The position numbers and the translations under genes were made by a program. A stretch of 64,000 bases of DNA from Pseudomonas fluorescens (GTDB taxonomy: Bacteria; Pseudomonadota; Gammaproteobacteria; Pseudomonadales; Pseudomonadaceae), in assembly GCF_004683905.1 (NCBI RefSeq), contig NZ_CP038438.1, positions 5,642,001 to 5,706,000 on the forward strand, read 5' to 3'. Position 1 is the stretch's first letter; each line of letters starts with the position of its first letter. This document shows positions 1 through 7,441 of the stretch, piece after piece. Below the pieces are notes generated by a model. The model was given only the letters and a program-made list of their open reading frames with translations. It did not search any database and had not been told where the DNA came from.

Positions 1-973
1 GGGAATCGTTGACCCGCTTGAAACCATCGAGGTCGAGATACAGCAGCACCCAACTGCTGTCGCTGCGTTCACCGCGCAGCAGCAGGTTTTCCACCGTCTG
101 ATAAAAGCCCCGGCGATTGAGCAGACCGGTCAACGGATCGGTGACCGCCTGAAATTCCAGCTGCTGATGCAGGTGACGCACCACTGACATGTCCAGCACC
201 GTCACCACCATCGCCCGCTGCTCGGCGGGCAACGGCGCACAGGACAACGCCACCGGCACTTGCTGCCCCGGCGCCGTGCGCAACAGCGCGTCGTGCAGAC
301 GCAAAGTCTCACCGCGTTTATAACCGGCCAACAATTCGGAATTGGCCCACAGCGGGATGTGCGGTTTCTGCAGGAAATCGAGAAACTCCTTGCCCTCCAG
401 CTCCTTCACCGGCGCATTCAGCAGCCGCGAAATCGCCGGGTTAGCGAAGCGGATCAAACCGTCCTCGCCGAGCACCAGAATGCCTTCCGCCGCGTTATCC
501 AGCACCGAGGCATTGAAGGCCCGCGCGACCTCCAGATCATGACTCAGGCGCTGCAAGGCGCGGCGGTTGCGCTGGTGTTCGAGCAACGCCTGGACTTTCG
601 GTTTGAGGATCTGCGGATCGAACGGTTTGAACAGGTAATCCACCGCGCCACTGGCGTAGCCCTTGATCACGGCGTCCTGGGACTGTTCGTTGGCGGTGAG
701 GAAAATGATCGGCGTGAGGCGTGTGCGCTGACTGCCGCGCATCAGCCGCGCGACTTCAAAACCGTCCATGCCTGGCATCTGCACGTCCAGCAGCACCAGA
801 TCGACGTCGTGTTCAAGCAGCAGATTGAGTGCCTCAAAGCCGGAGGCGGCGGTCATAACGTGCCAATCCTGACGCTGCAGCAACGCGCGCATGCTGATCA
901 GGTTTTCAGGGTAATCATCAACGATCAAAAGGACAGAGCTGCCTTCACCTGGCTGGGGTTGCGCGCATTCCAT
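1..973 (-). CDS. Response regulator with PAS and GGDEF domains (partial)
   Basis: The gene runs off the left edge, so only about the first 324 residues are visible. A receiver domain (about residues 12-130) shows the acidic pair D19-D20, the phospho-acceptor D63 in LLDVQMPGMDG, and the conserved lysine in LFKPFDP. A PAS-like sensor segment follows (about 150-265). Then a GGDEF domain begins with TDPLTGLLNRRGFY and LLYLDLDGFKRVND. The GGDEF signature itself, and any EAL domain after it, lie outside the window, so catalytic competence cannot be judged. Proteins of this layout usually adjust cyclic di-GMP in response to a partner histidine kinase. No kinase gene is visible here. The ATG at 971-973 has a weak GAGAAG ribosome site. 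Confidence 0.85.
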   Translation of the reverse strand, partial: MECAQPQPGEGSSVLLIVDDYPENLISMRALLQRQDWHVMTAASGFEALNLLLEHDVDLVLLDVQMPGMDGFEVARLMRGSQRTRLTPIIFLTANEQSQDAVIKGYASGAVDYLFKPFDPQILKPKVQALLEHQRNRRALQRLSHDLEVARAFNASVLDNAAEGILVLGEDGLIRFANPAISRLLNAPVKELEGKEFLDFLQKPHIPLWANSELLAGYKRGETLRLHDALLRTAPGQQVPVALSCAPLPAEQRAMVVTVLDMSVVRHLHQQLEFQAVTDPLTGLLNRRGFYQTVENLLLRGERSDSSWVLLYLDLDGFKRVNDS

Positions 974-1208
974 GCTGCTTCTCTTGTCGGGACATCTCTT
1001 GTCGGACTATCGGCCGGTTTCTCGTGAAAACCGTACAGTTACTGAGCCATCACTCTAGTCGCGGATCTGCGAAAGCAGAAGCTGTCACGCCGCCATCATT
1101 TAGCCAAAGCGGCGACTTACCGACTAACGGTCACCCCTGCAGCCCCCGAAAACCGGCACAGATGGCATTTCGACAGGATGTTGACGCCAATCATCTGCCA
1201 AACGGGCG

Positions 1209-1237
1209 TTAACAAAAAACTCCTCTACGCTTATAAC
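1209..1237 (+). promoter_or_regulatory. Sigma-70 promoter of the PL7 lyase gene
   Basis: TTAACA (1209-1214) and TATAAC (1232-1237) each match the sigma-70 consensus at five of six positions and are separated by 17 bases. Transcription would start near 1244, about 65 bases before the lyase ATG. The rest of the 974-1308 gap shows no gene. Confidence 0.6.
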
Positions 1238-1308
1238 TGCCGCCCGAAAAGGCGCGGGCTAGAGCTTCTGGCACTCGCGTTCAGGATGAATTGAGTGGAA
1301 GAACCGAC

Positions 1309-1977
1309 ATGATCGATCTCGCAACCTGGAACCTCAGCGTTCCCGTCGGCAGTCCGCCGTACACCGTCGAAACCTCCAAACTGGTGAATGGCTTCAAGGA
1401 TCAGTACTTCCATTCCGACACCGGCACGCTGTTTTTCTGGTCACCGGTAACCGGGTCAAAAACCGAAAACGCCATCTACCCGCGCACCGAACTGCGCGAA
1501 ACCTTCAGCAACGGCACCCTGCGCAACTGGTATTATCCGGACGCCGACAACACCCTGCGCGCAACCCTCGCGGTGAACAAGGTGCCCAGCTCGGGCAAGA
1601 TCGTCATCGGCCAGATCCACGCGTATGAAAGCCAGAAGCCGATGGTGAAACTCGAATACCAGTACAAGACCAAAACTGAAACCGGCAACCTGGTGATCAA
1701 GGTGCGCATGCACCCCGATGACGATGAAAGCCGCGTCATCACCCTCGCCACCGGCATCAAACTCGACCGCGAATTCAACTACCTGATCCACCTCAGCCCC
1801 GGCGGTGCACTGGGCGTGAGCGCAGCGGGTTATCAGTGGGATTCACAAATCAGCGCGACGTGGCGCAACAAGCCGCTGTACTTCAAGGCGGGGGTGTATG
1901 TGCAGGACAACACCGGGTATACCAGTGAGGGTGGGCAGGTGACGTTTACCAAGCTGGATATTGATCACGACAAGTGA
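1309..1977 (+). CDS. Polysaccharide lyase family 7, alginate lyase
   Basis: The 222-residue protein is a single PL7 jelly-roll domain that would cleave alginate or a related polyuronate by beta-elimination. All three PL7 signature segments are present: PRTELRE (58-64), GQIHA (101-105) and YFKAGVYVQ (191-199). They supply the expected catalytic set R59, Q102, H104 and Y197. There is no signal peptide, as in the short PA1167-type lyases of pseudomonads, so export by the Sec route is not expected. The ATG at 1309 is preferred over an upstream in-frame TTG at 1291 because GGAAGA lies just before it. It is a single gene flanked by a REPIN, with no other alginate gene nearby. Confidence 0.88.
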   Translation: MIDLATWNLSVPVGSPPYTVETSKLVNGFKDQYFHSDTGTLFFWSPVTGSKTENAIYPRTELRETFSNGTLRNWYYPDADNTLRATLAVNKVPSSGKIVIGQIHAYESQKPMVKLEYQYKTKTETGNLVIKVRMHPDDDESRVITLATGIKLDREFNYLIHLSPGGALGVSAAGYQWDSQISATWRNKPLYFKAGVYVQDNTGYTSEGGQVTFTKLDIDHDK

Positions 1978-2007
1978 CATCAGCGACCTCGATACTTACA
2001 CAAAATC

Positions 2008-2101
2008 CTGTGGGAGCGGGCTTGCTCGCGAATGCGGAGTGTCATTCAACATCAATGCTGCTGACCCACCGTATACGCGAGCAAGCCCGCTCCCACAGGG
2101 G
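2008..2101. repeat. REPIN (inverted pair of REP sequences)
   Basis: Two copies of the REP core GAGCGGGCTTGCTCGCGA face each other around a variable spacer, downstream of the PL7 gene. Each copy can form its own hairpin, and the pair can fold into a long cruciform. Confidence 0.9.
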
Positions 2102-2128
2102 ATCAATTGCGTGATGAATATCAGGGGG

Positions 2129-2169
2129 GTCTAGTCTTGAAATGGTTTAAACCTATTTCAGGACTAGAC
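2129..2169. repeat. 41-base near-perfect palindrome
   Basis: The arms GTCTAGTC-T-TGAAAT and ATTTCA-G-GACTAGAC surround the self-complementary centre GGTTTAAACC, with few mismatches. It lies 28 bases beyond the stop of the AT-rich minus-strand gene but has no T tract in that direction, so it is not a typical intrinsic terminator. It could be two abutted terminal inverted repeats left by a mobile element, or a protein-binding site. Confidence 0.6.
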
Positions 2170-2196
2170 ACTTGGATTCTCCTTTCCCGCCCTTTC

Positions 2197-2643
2197 CTAC
2201 GAAGCAGAAGTAGGGAAATTTACAAAAAACTCACCATCCGAAACTGCGAACCCCTTATTCCCTGGTTCCTTATGAAACCTAAATTTTCCTTTAATAACTC
2301 CAGAGCTATTTTTTTCCAGTACGAATAATCCAGATTGAGGCCTCCATGCAGGGGCATATCGCGCGTCGCATACAAAATCAATTACATTGGGGAAGTCTGG
2401 AAAATAGTGATATGTACCTGGAATAAGATCCTTGGAGAATAAAAATAAAATATTTTCTGAATGATGTTCAGTATGGCTACTTGTATGCACATAAATGTTG
2501 TCAGAGTAATCTCCATAAAGATGGGTAGATTTATACTCAGTTTTCTCTTCGCCACTTTCGCCATCCTTGCCGTACAAGATACAGCTGACCTCGCCACTGA
2601 GCTCATGCTTTTTAAATTTCTCACGGACATCAATGCTTGACAT
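2197..2643 (-). CDS. Hypothetical protein in an AT-rich islet
   Basis: I do not recognise this 148-residue protein. The start MSSIDVREKFKK at 2643 is supported by GGAGAG seven bases upstream; a longer frame to 2673 lacks such a site. There is no signal peptide or membrane segment. The first third is charged and contains a Gly/Glu/Lys-rich stretch. The rest alternates short hydrophobic and aromatic strands (THLYGDYSDNIYVH, GTYHYFPDFPNVIDFV, SGLFVLEKNSSGVIKGKFRF), suggesting a beta-rich fold. Base composition is clearly more AT-rich than the flanking genes, and AT-ending codons are common, which suggests recent acquisition. Strain-variable cargo is one possibility, but nothing assigns a function. 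Confidence 0.6.
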   Translation of the reverse strand: MSSIDVREKFKKHELSGEVSCILYGKDGESGEEKTEYKSTHLYGDYSDNIYVHTSSHTEHHSENILFLFSKDLIPGTYHYFPDFPNVIDFVCDARYAPAWRPQSGLFVLEKNSSGVIKGKFRFHKEPGNKGFAVSDGEFFVNFPTSAS

Positions 2644-2983
2644 ATCAATCTCTCCATTAAATAGAAGGAACAAAATCAGTAAAGGGAGGGATAAATATAT
2701 TTATCGTTACTTCCTTTCTGATTGCATTGAGACGATAGGCTGCAATGAATTTTAAATCACCTGTCAGAAATGACAGTTCTTTATGCGATTTCGAAATAAG
2801 CAAAATAATTTACGCAGTCGTTAACGAAATTTATTTTTCTCTCAAAAATAACTATGCATTCGCCCACATCTCGTGCGGGGAAAATGTCACACATATCGGG
2901 CTTATCGAGAGAAAATTTAAAAATCTTTTTTAACGACATTTTTAGCCGCCAGCCGTTAACTTGTTCACAATGAAAAACTCACA
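2644..2983. other. AT-rich intergenic stretch without a supported gene
   Basis: This stretch between the hypothetical gene and the fba terminator is much richer in A and T than the rest of the window. A short plus-strand frame (2745-2933) has no ribosome site and no recognisable content, so I do not call it. It presumably carries the promoter of the minus-strand gene. Confidence 0.5.
2690..2705. promoter_or_regulatory. 16-base palindrome upstream of the AT-rich gene
   Basis: GATAAATATATTTATC is perfectly self-complementary and lies about 47 bases before the start at 2643, where an operator or promoter would be expected. In an AT-rich region a chance palindrome is possible. Confidence 0.3.
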
Positions 2984-3012
2984 CAAAAAAACCCGCCACT
3001 CGGCGGGTTTTT
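2984..3012 (-). terminator. Intrinsic terminator of fba
   Basis: ACCCGCC and GGCGGGT form a stem around a short loop. On the minus strand it is followed by a run of seven T. It starts about 26 bases past the fba stop codon. Confidence 0.85.
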
Positions 3013-3037
3013 CATTTACGCGATCAAACGCCCAGGC

Positions 3038-4102
3038 TTAGTTCACCTTGGCGTTCAACTCACCCTTCAGATAACGCTGGAACATCGCTTCCAGCGAGAT
3101 CGGCTTGATCTTCGAAGCGTTACCGGCAGTACCGAACGCTTCATAACGTGCGATACACACATCACGCATTGCCGTCACAGTCGCGCCGAAGAATTTACGT
3201 GGGTCGAATTCGCTCGGGTTGGTGGCCATCAGGCGACGCATTGCGCCAGTGGATGCCAGGCGCAGGTCGGTGTCGATGTTGACCTTGCGTACGCCGTACT
3301 TGATGCCTTCGACGATTTCTTCAACCGGTACGCCGTAGGTTTCTTTAATGTCGCCGCCGTACTGGTTGATGATCGCCAGCCACTCTTGCGGAACCGAGGA
3401 AGAACCGTGCATCACCAGGTGGGTGTTCGGGATGCGCTTGTGGATTTCCTTGATGCGGTCGATCGCCAGCACGTCGCCGGTAGGTGGCTTGGTGAACTTG
3501 TAGGCGCCGTGGCTGGTGCCGATGGCGATGGCCAGGGCATCGACCTGGGTCTTCTTGACGAAGTCAGCGGCTTCTTCCGGGTCGGTCAGCATCTGGCTGT
3601 GATCCAGAACGCCTTCAGCGCCGATGCCGTCTTCTTCACCGGCCATGCCGGTTTCCAGCGAACCCAGGCAGCCCAGCTCGCCTTCTACCGAAACGCCGCA
3701 GGCGTGAGCCATGGCGACGGTTTGTTGGGTAACGCGGACGTTGTATTCGTAGTCGGTCGGGGTCTTGCCGTCTTCGCCCAGGGAGCCGTCCATCATCACC
3801 GAGCTGAAGCCCAGTTGAATGGAGCGCTGGCAGACGTCAGGGCTGGTGCCGTGGTCCTGGTGCATGCACACCGGGATGTGCGGGAATTCTTCGATCGCGG
3901 CCAGGATCAGGTGACGCAGGAACGGCGCGCCGGCGTATTTGCGAGCGCCGGCCGAAGCCTGGACGATCACCGGGGAGTCAGTCTTGTCAGCGGCTTCCAT
4001 GATGGCGCGCATCTGCTCAAGGTTGTTGACGTTGAAAGCTGGAACGCCGTAGCCGAACTCGGCTGCGTGGTCCAGCATCTGGCGCATGCTGATAAGTGCC
4101 AT
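3038..4102 (-). CDS. fba: Class II fructose-1,6-bisphosphate aldolase
   Basis: The 354-residue cytosolic enzyme interconverts fructose-1,6-bisphosphate with dihydroxyacetone phosphate and glyceraldehyde-3-phosphate. It belongs to the class IIB (Calvin-cycle subtype) zinc aldolases. Visible features are the catalytic and zinc segment MHQDHG (80-85, D83 and H84), the GTSHGAYKF zinc/phosphate segment, and VMHGSSS. A strong site, GGGAGAG, precedes the ATG. It ends the minus-strand carbon cluster tktA-epd-pgk-lipoprotein-mliC-fba. The 264-base gap before it, holding a REPIN, suggests its own promoter. In pseudomonads, which lack 6-phosphofructokinase for this route, the enzyme serves mainly gluconeogenesis and hexose-phosphate cycling. 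Confidence 0.97.
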   Translation of the reverse strand: MALISMRQMLDHAAEFGYGVPAFNVNNLEQMRAIMEAADKTDSPVIVQASAGARKYAGAPFLRHLILAAIEEFPHIPVCMHQDHGTSPDVCQRSIQLGFSSVMMDGSLGEDGKTPTDYEYNVRVTQQTVAMAHACGVSVEGELGCLGSLETGMAGEEDGIGAEGVLDHSQMLTDPEEAADFVKKTQVDALAIAIGTSHGAYKFTKPPTGDVLAIDRIKEIHKRIPNTHLVMHGSSSVPQEWLAIINQYGGDIKETYGVPVEEIVEGIKYGVRKVNIDTDLRLASTGAMRRLMATNPSEFDPRKFFGATVTAMRDVCIARYEAFGTAGNASKIKPISLEAMFQRYLKGELNAKVN

Positions 4103-4244
4103 TGTGTGTGTCTCTCCCGGTTGAGGGTCGTTAATCGTGCCAGCCTGCCGGAGCGGCGGCGGCTATTCAAGTGATTGCAGATCGGGGGTCGAAGCCCGGT
4201 CTGGTGATTCGGTGTTACCAAAATCTTGTGAACAACAGAGAACC

Positions 4245-4336
4245 CCTGTGGGAGCGGGCTTGCTCGCGAATGCGGTTTAACATTCACCATTACCGCAAGC
4301 TGATCCACCGCTTTCGCGAGCAAGCCCGCTCCCACC
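4245..4336. repeat. REPIN
   Basis: Two inverted REP cores with a GCGG/CCGC extension lie between mliC and fba. Confidence 0.9.
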
Positions 4337-4366
4337 TTGGGATCTGTGTGAATCAATTCAATCGTC

Positions 4367-4699
4367 TTACTCGGCCTTGCAGCCGCGGCCGATCAGGTCA
4401 TTGGTGGCTACCCAGTACACCAGGCCTTCGTCACCCTTGACGTGAAACGCCAGCATGCCGTCGCTGTACAGCACGCCCGAGGCGCCCGGCTCTTCTTTCA
4501 GGCGATAGACCTGATCACCGCCGCCCAGTCGAACATCGACTTCCTTCTGGCTGGCATCGGCGTAACGCCACAGCACTTTGGCCTGGCTGTCGCAGGTCCA
4601 GGTGGTCCAGCTGTCCGCAGGTGCGGACGACTGAAACAGGTTCATCTGCGCGCAACCGCCCAACAATGCCAACGCCGCAATGGCGATCAAGCCTTTCAT
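4367..4699 (-). CDS. mliC: MliC-type lysozyme-inhibitor lipoprotein
   Basis: The 110-residue product has a lipoprotein signal ending in LLGGC (C16). The mature part fits the MliC family: a WTC segment, a central DVRLGGGDQVYRL strand, ASGVLYSDG and a KGDEGLVYW strand, with a second cysteine near the C terminus that could pair with the WTC cysteine. Characterised family members sit in the outer membrane and inhibit C-type lysozymes, protecting peptidoglycan. The start at 4699 is chosen for its GAGGAA site and because it begins a clean signal peptide; an upstream ATG at 4723 does not. It follows a second small lipoprotein gene by 57 bases. Confidence 0.75.
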   Translation of the reverse strand: MKGLIAIAALALLGGCAQMNLFQSSAPADSWTTWTCDSQAKVLWRYADASQKEVDVRLGGGDQVYRLKEEPGASGVLYSDGMLAFHVKGDEGLVYWVATNDLIGRGCKAE

Positions 4700-4756
4700 C
4701 CGTGTTCCTCGACTGACAGCCAACGCCGCCAGCCCTGAGTTAAAGAGTCAGACCGG

Positions 4757-4978
4757 TCAAGGACAACCATGTTCCTTGGCCGGGGTTTGCGTCTCGTATT
4801 TGTCCAGACCGTCCGGCCCCGAGCGCTTGTTCAGCACCGGGTTGGTTTCGGCCTGCCAGTCGGCCTGATAGCAGCCTTTCTGTGCCGCATCCGGCGCAGG
4901 TGTCGCCTCGGCCTTCGGGTTACTCCCGCAGGCCGCCAGCGTACCGGTCAGCAACAACAGCGCTAACGACTTGACCAT
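4757..4978 (-). CDS. Small lipoprotein of unknown function
   Basis: This 73-residue protein begins with a clear lipoprotein signal (MVKSLALLLLTGTLAAC, C17). A short hydrophilic mature part contains two more cysteines (KGCYQADW and the terminal HGCP), which could form a disulphide in the periplasm. The start is fixed by AGGAG just upstream. It lies 34 bases after pgk and before mliC, so co-transcription with pgk is likely. I know no function for it; comparable tiny lipoproteins next to pgk occur in related pseudomonads. Confidence 0.75.
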   Translation of the reverse strand: MVKSLALLLLTGTLAACGSNPKAEATPAPDAAQKGCYQADWQAETNPVLNKRSGPDGLDKYETQTPAKEHGCP

Positions 4979-5012
4979 CTGAACACTCCTTTGCCTGGCC
5001 AAACGGGCGGCC

Positions 5013-6176
5013 TCAGGCCTTGGCCCGACTTTCCAGGACTTCAACGGCTGGCAGCACCTTGCCTTCGACGAATTCGAGGAACGCGCCACCACCGGTGGAA
5101 ATGTAGGAGATTTGCTCGGCCACGCCATATTTATCGATGGCCGCCAGGGTGTCGCCACCGCCGGCGATGGAGAACGCGGCGCTGTCGGCGATGGCTTGGG
5201 CCAGCACTTTGGTGCCGTTGCCGAACTGGTCGAATTCGAACACGCCGACCGGGCCGTTCCACAGAATGGTTTTCGACGATTTCAGCAGTTCGGCGAAGTT
5301 GGCTGCGGTTTGCGGGCCGATGTCCAGAATCATGTCGTCAGCGGCAACGTCAGCAATCAGCTTGACGGTGGCTTCGGCGCTTTCAGCGAATTCCTTGGCA
5401 ACCACCACGTCCACCGGCAGCGGCACACTGACCTTGGCGGCGATGGCACGCGCGGTGTCCAGCAGGTCCGGCTCGTACAGCGACTTGCCGACCGGGTGAC
5501 CGGCGGCAGCCAGGAAAGTGTTGGCGATGCCGCCACCGACGATCAGCTGATCGCAGATCTGGCTCAGACTGTTGAGTACGTCGAGTTTGGTCGACACCTT
5601 GGAGCCGGCAACGATCGCAGCCATTGGCTTGGCCGGTGCGCCCAGCGCCTTGCCCAGTGCGTCCAGCTCAGCGGCCAGCAACGGGCCGGCAGCGGCGACT
5701 TTGGCGAACTTGGCCACGCCGTGGGTCGAACCCTCTGCGCGGTGCGCGGTGCCGAAGGCGTCCATCACGAACACGTCGCACAGGGCGGCGTATTGCTGGG
5801 CCAGCTCGTCAGCGTTCTTTTTCTCGCCCTTGTTGAAGCGCACGTTTTCGAACAGCACGATGTCGCCGGCCTTGACGTCAACGCCGCCCAGGTAATCGGC
5901 CACCAGCGGCACGTCGCGGCCCAGGGCCTTGCTCAGGTAGTCAGCGACTGGCTTGAGGCTGTTCTCGGCGGAGAACTCGCCTTCGGTCGGACGGCCCAGG
6001 TGTGAGCACACCATCACCGCCGCACCTTTTTCCAGGGCCAGCTTGATGGTCGGCAGCGAAGCCAGGATACGCGCATCGCTGGTGACAACACCGTCCTTGA
6101 CTGGGACGTTGAGGTCTTCGCGAATCAATACGCGCTTACCTTGCAGATCGAGGTCGGACATCTTCAACACGGTCAT
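5013..6176 (-). CDS. pgk: Phosphoglycerate kinase
   Basis: The 387-residue enzyme transfers phosphate between 1,3-bisphosphoglycerate and ADP in glycolysis and gluconeogenesis. Family segments include VLIREDLNVPVKDG near the N terminus (substrate binding), CSHLGRPTEGEF, the hinge region, and the C-terminal nucleotide-site motifs NGPVGVFEF and AGGGDTLAAI. The start MTVLKMSDLDL at 6176 has GGAAG upstream and matches usual family lengths; an in-frame extension to 6281 would overlap epd. It lies 26 bases after epd, so the two are almost certainly co-transcribed. Confidence 0.97.
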   Translation of the reverse strand: MTVLKMSDLDLQGKRVLIREDLNVPVKDGVVTSDARILASLPTIKLALEKGAAVMVCSHLGRPTEGEFSAENSLKPVADYLSKALGRDVPLVADYLGGVDVKAGDIVLFENVRFNKGEKKNADELAQQYAALCDVFVMDAFGTAHRAEGSTHGVAKFAKVAAAGPLLAAELDALGKALGAPAKPMAAIVAGSKVSTKLDVLNSLSQICDQLIVGGGIANTFLAAAGHPVGKSLYEPDLLDTARAIAAKVSVPLPVDVVVAKEFAESAEATVKLIADVAADDMILDIGPQTAANFAELLKSSKTILWNGPVGVFEFDQFGNGTKVLAQAIADSAAFSIAGGGDTLAAIDKYGVAEQISYISTGGGAFLEFVEGKVLPAVEVLESRAKA

Positions 6177-6202
6177 GGGTCGCACTTCCTGAGTAGCTGT
6201 TC

Positions 6203-7261
6203 TTAGAGAGCAGGTTTTTTTGAAATCGCTGTTTGCAGATAGTGGTCTGCAACGTCCAGCATTCGGTTGGCAAAACCCCATTCGTTGTCGAACCAGGCCA
6301 GGATGTTCACCAGTTTGGGGCCGGAAACACGGGTCTGACTGGCATCGACGATGGCCGAATGTGGGTCATGGTTGAAATCACAACTGGCGTGCGGCAACTC
6401 GGTGTAGGCCAGCAGCCCCTTGAGCGGGCCGTTGGTGGCGGCTTCGCGCAGGATCCGGTTGACCTCGTTGGCATCGGTCGCGGTGGCGGTCTGCATCGTG
6501 ATGTCGAGGCAGGACACGTTGACCGTCGGCACGCGTACGGCTTTGGCCTGAATTCGCCCGGCAAGTTCCGGCAGCAGGCGCTCGATGCCACGCGCCAGAC
6601 CAGTGGACACCGGGATCACCGACTGGAACGCCGAACGGGTGCGGCGCAGGTCTTCGTGGTGATAGGCGTCGATCACCGGTTGGTCGTTCATCGCCGAGTG
6701 AATCGTGGTGATCGACACGTAATCCAGGCCGATCGCCTTGTCCAGCAGACGCAACAGCGGCACGCCGCAGTTGGTGGTACAGGAGGCGTTGGACACCAGC
6801 AGTTCATCGCCGGTCAGGCAATCCTGATTGACGCCGAAGACGATGGTGGCGTCGACATCCGCCTCGCTGGCCATCGGTTGCGAGAACAGCACGCGTGGCG
6901 CGCCGGCATTGAGGAAACGCTGGCCGTCTTCACGGGTGTGGTAAGCGCCGGAGCACTCCAGCACCAGGTCGACGCCCAGCGCCGCCCAGTCAATGCCTTC
7001 GGGGGTGGCACTGCGCAGGACCTTCACGCAGTCGCCATTAATATGCAGACAATCGCCTTCTACTCGCACTTCGCCGGGAAAGCGGCCGTGGGTGGAGTCG
7101 AAACGTGTCAGGTATTCGATGCTGGCCATGTCCGCCAGATCGTTGATCGCGACAATTTCAAACCCGGCCTTCTCGCCACGCTCAAACAACGCACGCAAGA
7201 CGCAACGACCAATCCGGCCGTAGCCGTTGAGTGCAACTTTGTAGGGACGCGGTTGAGGCAT
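6203..7261 (-). CDS. epd: Erythrose-4-phosphate dehydrogenase (GAPDH family)
   Basis: The 352-residue protein is in the glyceraldehyde-3-phosphate dehydrogenase superfamily. It has the NAD-binding NGYGRIGR (12-19), the catalytic cysteine in SNASCTTNC (C161) and the catalytic histidine in ITTIHSAMNDQ (H188). The Epd assignment rests on position between tktA and pgk, the order known for epd in pseudomonads and enterics, and on the ASCTTNCGVPLL and HSAMNDQPVIDAYH segments. Epd oxidises erythrose-4-phosphate to 4-phosphoerythronate for pyridoxal-phosphate synthesis, and transketolase supplies its substrate. A GAPDH activity cannot be excluded from sequence alone. Confidence 0.88.
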   Translation of the reverse strand: MPQPRPYKVALNGYGRIGRCVLRALFERGEKAGFEIVAINDLADMASIEYLTRFDSTHGRFPGEVRVEGDCLHINGDCVKVLRSATPEGIDWAALGVDLVLECSGAYHTREDGQRFLNAGAPRVLFSQPMASEADVDATIVFGVNQDCLTGDELLVSNASCTTNCGVPLLRLLDKAIGLDYVSITTIHSAMNDQPVIDAYHHEDLRRTRSAFQSVIPVSTGLARGIERLLPELAGRIQAKAVRVPTVNVSCLDITMQTATATDANEVNRILREAATNGPLKGLLAYTELPHASCDFNHDPHSAIVDASQTRVSGPKLVNILAWFDNEWGFANRMLDVADHYLQTAISKKPAL

Positions 7262-7315
7262 GGGGTTCTCGATTACCGTTTGATTCCGTTATTGCAGTGG
7301 TGTCTGAACCACCGA

Positions 7316-7412
7316 TTTCGCGAGCAAGCCCGCTCCCACATTGGATCAGGGTTGTGAACACTGTGTGTGTCACACAACAAATCCCCCTGTGGGAGCGGGC
7401 TTGCTCGCGAAG
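7316..7412. repeat. REPIN
   Basis: An inverted pair of REP cores fills most of the 180-base gap between tktA and epd. If these genes share a transcript, the REPIN lies inside it. Confidence 0.9.
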
Positions 7413-7441
7413 GCGTCAGTCCAGACGACGCAACTTCTGGA

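Noticed and set aside
2008..2101. REPIN hairpins considered as intrinsic terminators
   Set aside because: They lack T tracts and recur with the same sequence across the genome gaps. True terminators beside them (for example at 29016 and 30746) have different stems.
2745..2933. A 62-codon frame in the AT-rich gap
   Set aside because: No ribosome site or recognisable family. Short open frames are expected by chance in this composition.
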